Assembly (NCBI GenBank): GCA_000349905.1
Contig: KB722763.1
Location: forward strand, 283,770-347,769
DNA length: 64,000 nt
Reading direction: 5' to 3'
From: Volvariella volvacea V23
Taxonomy: Eukaryota; Basidiomycota; Agaricomycetes; Agaricales; Pluteaceae
The notes beneath the pieces are model-generated. The model saw only the letters and a list, made by a program, of their open reading frames with translations. It was not told the DNA's origin and searched no databases. The position numbers were made by a program, and so were the translations under genes. Positions 60,100 through 64,000 of the stretch are shown here, one piece after another (within the stretch, counting starts at the first letter, position 1; every line of letters begins with the position of its first letter).

Positions 60100-61184
60100 T
60101 TGCGGTTCTATGGTCTGCATACTGTCTCTTCTAATATTACGATGGACTTGCTTCAGAATACAGATAGGTGTCTCCCTATATCGACTTAGACTTTAGTTTC
60201 TTAAGTTAGTTAATTCGCAGGTCTCGAACGAATTATCAATGGATTACTGTTACTCGAATTATGAACGGCCCGAGGTCAGTCGCCAAGAGCTTTGTTTGTC
60301 CCTGGTTCGTTTTCGCCACCTACTACCCTGCCACATCCATAAGACTGGCTCTGCCTCTTAAATGGTAGTAGGACTCTTTTGCTATACTTGGAAACGCGCA
60401 TCGAACTTATATTCTTCAGGTAAATCAATGATAGCACCCGGCTAACGCATGCTAGCAACTCCGTTTTGGACGCTTTCTCGAACATGTTTTCCACTACTAC
60501 TTCATGCCTTTGCATAATGAGGCTACCCGATGAGACATTAAGGCAGGGTACAGAAGTCATCCATGGTTAGTTCAGGGTACTTTTGAACTACTCAAAGAGA
60601 GCAACACTGGTGATTGGCAGTGGGATGTGCATTTGTACAACCCTGCACATCCAGAGTTGCAGGAATTCATATTTCGCTAACTTCGGGGACCTCAACCCTG
60701 TGTCATTGCAATGACGCTATATAGGAATAACCAGGCATAAAGTAACTCACTATTCCTTTATGATAGCTAAGATCAAACGCCAAAACATCATCAAACGGCT
60801 TATGACTCACTTTTAGGCTTTCATGAGCAGGCACTTGCGCTTTGGGAGCTTGGAGGTACCGTAATTTGTGACTGATGCTATTATTATGACAACGTACTGA
60901 TTATCTATGATGAGAGAAGACCGTACTTGCGCCGCAAAGCACAAGTGACATCGGTTCAATCGGGTTCATCTAGTTCGTGATCACCGCAGGACAACCAATT
61001 CGCCTCTGTTAGGTATGTAACCATTATAATGATGGACATGTCTCTGTAGACTGATCTCCGTGTGCTGCTGCGCCTTTGCCCCTTATCAACAACGCCAACG
61101 CTGCGGCCTCTTCGGGCTGTCCATAGGACTCTTATTGCATCTGTGAGATCCCTTCACTCCTCACTCCTCCCTTCGACCAACACC
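60100..61184. other. Intergenic, 1.1 kb
   Basis: No supported gene. It may contain a non-coding first exon of the caspase-domain gene that follows: a donor GTGAGATCC at about 61142 pairs with the acceptor TTTGCAG before the main frame. Confidence 0.45.
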
Positions 61185-63424
61185 ATGGAACATAAGTGCG
61201 TCTTCTTTGCAGTCGCTGAATACAGATGTTGAAAGAAAGATACCCAGCCCGCGACCCCCAACGCCCTTTGCTTTAGTGATTGGTATTAACAAGTACGCCC
61301 AGCCCAGCATTCCCGATCTCCAAGGCGCAGTTCCCGATGCCGATAACTTCGAGGAGTTTCTTAAATCCAAGCTTCGCGTGCAGCCATCGAATATCATATC
61401 ACTTCGCGATAAGCAAGCTACGAGAGCCGCTATCCTCCAATCGTTCCTGGAGCTCATCTCTAATGATAAAATTCAGGATGGTGACCCAATCATTATATAC
61501 TATGCAGGGCATGGAGCTCGTGTCAAGAAACCCCAGTCATGGATGGATTGGCCAACTACCTCTGATAAAATCGAGGTCTTGTGCCCCTATGATATGACTC
61601 AGAAACCAAATCCTATTCCCGGTATTCCTGATCGTACCATCGCCTCTTTGCTGAGCGACCTATCCGTAACGAAGGGAGATAACATTGTACGTCTGGATCT
61701 TATCAATTCCGTTCCTTAATATAAATCACTGCTTTGCCGGGGTAGACCCTCATTCTGGACTGCTGTAGCTCTGCAGGACTCACTCGTATATCCGATGCCA
61801 ACCCACCATACGAAGAAATACCAACCGGGGTCGAATATGCAGTCCGGCAAACCTTTGATCCCCCTTTGGTTCCAGATGACTGTGATGTGCAGTTTATTCG
61901 CAACGGCAAAGAGAATAGAATGAAGTCCTTAGAGATATCTTCGAATGATCTAGACTTTCAAGGCTTCTCCGGAAAATACCGTAGCTCTCACATACTTCTC
62001 GCGGCTTGTGGCGAAGAGCAGCTTGCAAGAGAGATCAGGACTAAGGGGCCAGGTGGAATAGTCACCAGCACCGGCGTATTTACAAGGAGGCTAGTAGATC
62101 TATTAAATTCGAGCAGCCTCCGTAAATTGACATACAAGTCTCTAATGCACAAACTGGAAATGCCTAAGTGGTCAGTTCCCCTGGCAATTATTTCTGCGTG
62201 ACACCTCGCTCAATTATCTAGGCAAACGCCGCATTGCGAAGGACTTCACGTCTTGCGAAGATTGTTCGACGCGAAATCCCCTGGCGCCAATCCTCAGTAC
62301 ATCGTCTGTCAAGCAACGGATGGCGAAGCTCCGATTCTCTTCGCGGGTGCAGCCCATGGTATCCTTCCGAAATCGAAGTACTCCATTCATTACTCTGACC
62401 TCGACGACGAAGGCTTTAACGAGTCCTTCTGTACACTTATTGTGACTCATGTCGAGGCCTACAAGTCCAAGCTGGATTTTGAGTTAGCCGAGGACGCAAT
62501 CGATCTCCCCGACCAACCATTCTATGCTAAAAAGATCCATGACCCGCTTCTGACAGACCTTCAAGGACGACTCACGATAACCAGCAATGAATTACCCTGG
62601 CTCAAGCGGGTCTTCAAATTTATTGATGATCCAAATATCGTCATCGTAGAAAATGCGGAAGATGTGGAGAATGCCGATTTAACGTATGAGAAACAGGAGG
62701 ATGGGACGGTTTACATCGATCGTCGGGATCCAATTTCCAATCGATATGTGGGTAAGCGCCTTTTGGAGGAATTCGATTCCACGGAGGAGTTCAAACTAGT
62801 TGAAATGGCAAGGACGGCTCAGCACTATAAATATCATTTCAACCATGTTGGTCCACAGCTAGCTGCGGTTACTGTAGAGCTATTCCTGTTGAAGGAACAG
62901 TATGACGATAACAACCCATCTCGCTATAGACCCATCACATTAGATCTGATACAAGATGGAAATATTGCTCTTGTCAAGGTTGAGAACGAGTATGGTCTAC
63001 AAATCTATAACGGGACGGACATAGAGTTGTACTGTTCTGTATTCTATTTTGACCCTCGCGAACTGTCCATCGGTGAGTGTGCCATCTGGTCGCTTGAGTT
63101 GACCGCCAGCTTATGAGAGTCATGCTTTAAGACTGTTGGTTCAGGTCTGCCACGGGTGCAGGGACCTCCATAGATGGGGACAAGTCCCGTTTCACCGATC
63201 CATCTCTACCTCCACATACGACTCTGCAGATTGGACACGGAAGTAGTAACACCGAACCTTGGTATTTTGAGTTACGTGAAGGAGAGGAGACCGATGTCGG
63301 GTTCTTCAAGATATATTTCGCCTCAGAGCCGGTGGAATTCGATATGGTCAGGAACAGGAAAGGAGGATTGGTGAAGGATTTGTGGGGGACGAAGACCATT
63401 ACTGTTGTACAGACAAGCGATTAG
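61185..63424 (+). CDS. Caspase-domain (peptidase C14-like) protein
   Basis: The first long exon reads PFALVIGINKYAQPSIPDLQ, GAVPDADNFEEFLKS, then the catalytic His block DPIIIYYAGHGARV. An intron (GTACGT..GGGTAG) joins TLILDCCSSAGLTRIS, which supplies the catalytic Cys. Later segments, HILLAACGEEQLAREI and GGIVTSTGVFTRRLVDLL, complete a caspase-like fold. The C-terminal half (from about 62253) has no known domain; blocks such as LPPHTTLQIGHGSSNTEPWY and TDVGFFKIYFASEPVEFD recur in agaric members of this family. Stop TAG 63422-63424. The start is uncertain: ATG 61185 would need a 17-base intron to reach the main frame, so a longer upstream intron is more likely. The intron near 63075-63145 is tentative. 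Both catalytic residues are present, so protease activity is plausible. About 650-700 residues. Confidence 0.75.
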
Positions 63425-64000
63425 TACCCTTTCTATGACCGGGCCACTGCTGGGATCCATTAGGCATTCTTCCTTGTTGTCTAATATCTACCATTGTAGC
63501 TGCCATTAGTTGATCCTTTACAACTATAATAAAGTCACAGGTACCGTCATCATGACCACAAATCGCTGTCGGACACTAATTTCGCGAGCTCGCACGAGGT
63601 ATCGGTAAGACACAGGAATAGGGAGTCTGAAGGTAGAACGACGTGCTACGGGAATCGCGGCTCGCCAAGAATGTTAATAGCGAACAATATCTAATTGATG
63701 GAGTTCAAACGCAAATATTTAGGCTGGTGTTGGTCGGGCAGACTCAAGCGCACGAAACAAGACCGCAACGGGAAGTGGTGTGGAGAAGAATATATAATTC
63801 AGTAACTCCCCAAAAACACGATATCATAGAAGTAGGAGACAGGACACGTTTATGCCGATTCGTCCCCTGCTTTTGCTGTTGCAAAAAAGGGGACGTGTAG
63901 TATAACGCTAAGACGCTTGGATTTAACACAAAACACATGCAAGGAGACAGCCAGACAGTAAGCAGTGGGGTCGTGTTGGTGGAGTTGACGGGTTCAGGGA
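63425..64000. other. Terminal intergenic stretch
   Basis: 3' flank of the caspase-domain gene. A plus frame of 85 codons at 63643 has no ATG context or domain support. Confidence 0.5.

Noticed and set aside
1..64000. CRISPR arrays, insertion sequences, bacterial operons
   Set aside because: None seen. Spliced genes and the eukaryotic tRNA show nuclear fungal DNA; repeats seen are microsatellites and gene duplicates.

Overview
The window is nuclear DNA of a filamentous basidiomycete, most likely an Agaricomycete (mushroom-forming fungus). Almost every gene is split by introns of about 45-60 bases with GT..AG borders. Several families are typical of agarics: crinkler-RHS-type proteins, CYP63-like P450, DUF4246, F-box/LRR proteins, tyrosinase and caspase-domain proteins. 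No plasmid, phage, virus or CRISPR feature was seen. Gene models were built by hand from reading frames and splice junctions, so the spans given include introns.

Layout. 0.3-5.2 kb: two tandem minus-strand crinkler-type genes (ubiquitin-like header, P-loop NTPase, nuclease-like C-terminus); the first is broken. 6.0-7.9 kb: a DUF4246 protein (+). 8.4-11.6 kb: an orphan tyrosinase C-terminal domain and a complete tyrosinase, both minus, followed by a decayed DUF4246 tail at 12.9 kb. 13.4-16.4 kb: a membrane protein and the Cdc48 cofactor Shp1/p47 (both +). 16.7-20.7 kb: two F-box-type genes (-). 21.3-23.0 kb: an agaric hypothetical family. 23.6-26.7 kb: epsin (-), tRNA-Gly(TCC) and a cysteine-rich protein (+). 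27.3-32.3 kb: an MFS transporter and a CYP63-like P450 (both -). 34.8-37.3 kb: a divergent pair, an EFM7/NNT1-like methyltransferase (-) and a small conserved protein (+). 38.5-41.2 kb: a BTB protein and the KEOPS kinase Bud32 (both +). 41.6-50.2 kb: the very large calcium channel Cch1 (-). 51.1-54.4 kb: eIF3a/Tif32 (-). 55.0-57.2 kb: a second copy of the 18-20 kb F-box gene, inverted. 57.7-63.4 kb: two genes of unknown function and a caspase-domain protein.

Housekeeping genes (Shp1, epsin, tRNA, Bud32, Cch1, eIF3a, methyltransferase) are interleaved with fast-evolving accessory genes (crinklers, F-box, tyrosinase, P450, caspase-like). The accessory parts show the most decay. The two crinkler paralogs have lost different catalytic motifs: one lacks Walker A, the other lacks the acidic residues of the nuclease motif. 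The F-box pair is an inverted duplication that includes the promoter, and one copy carries two compensating frameshifts. I see no clear co-regulated pathway cluster.
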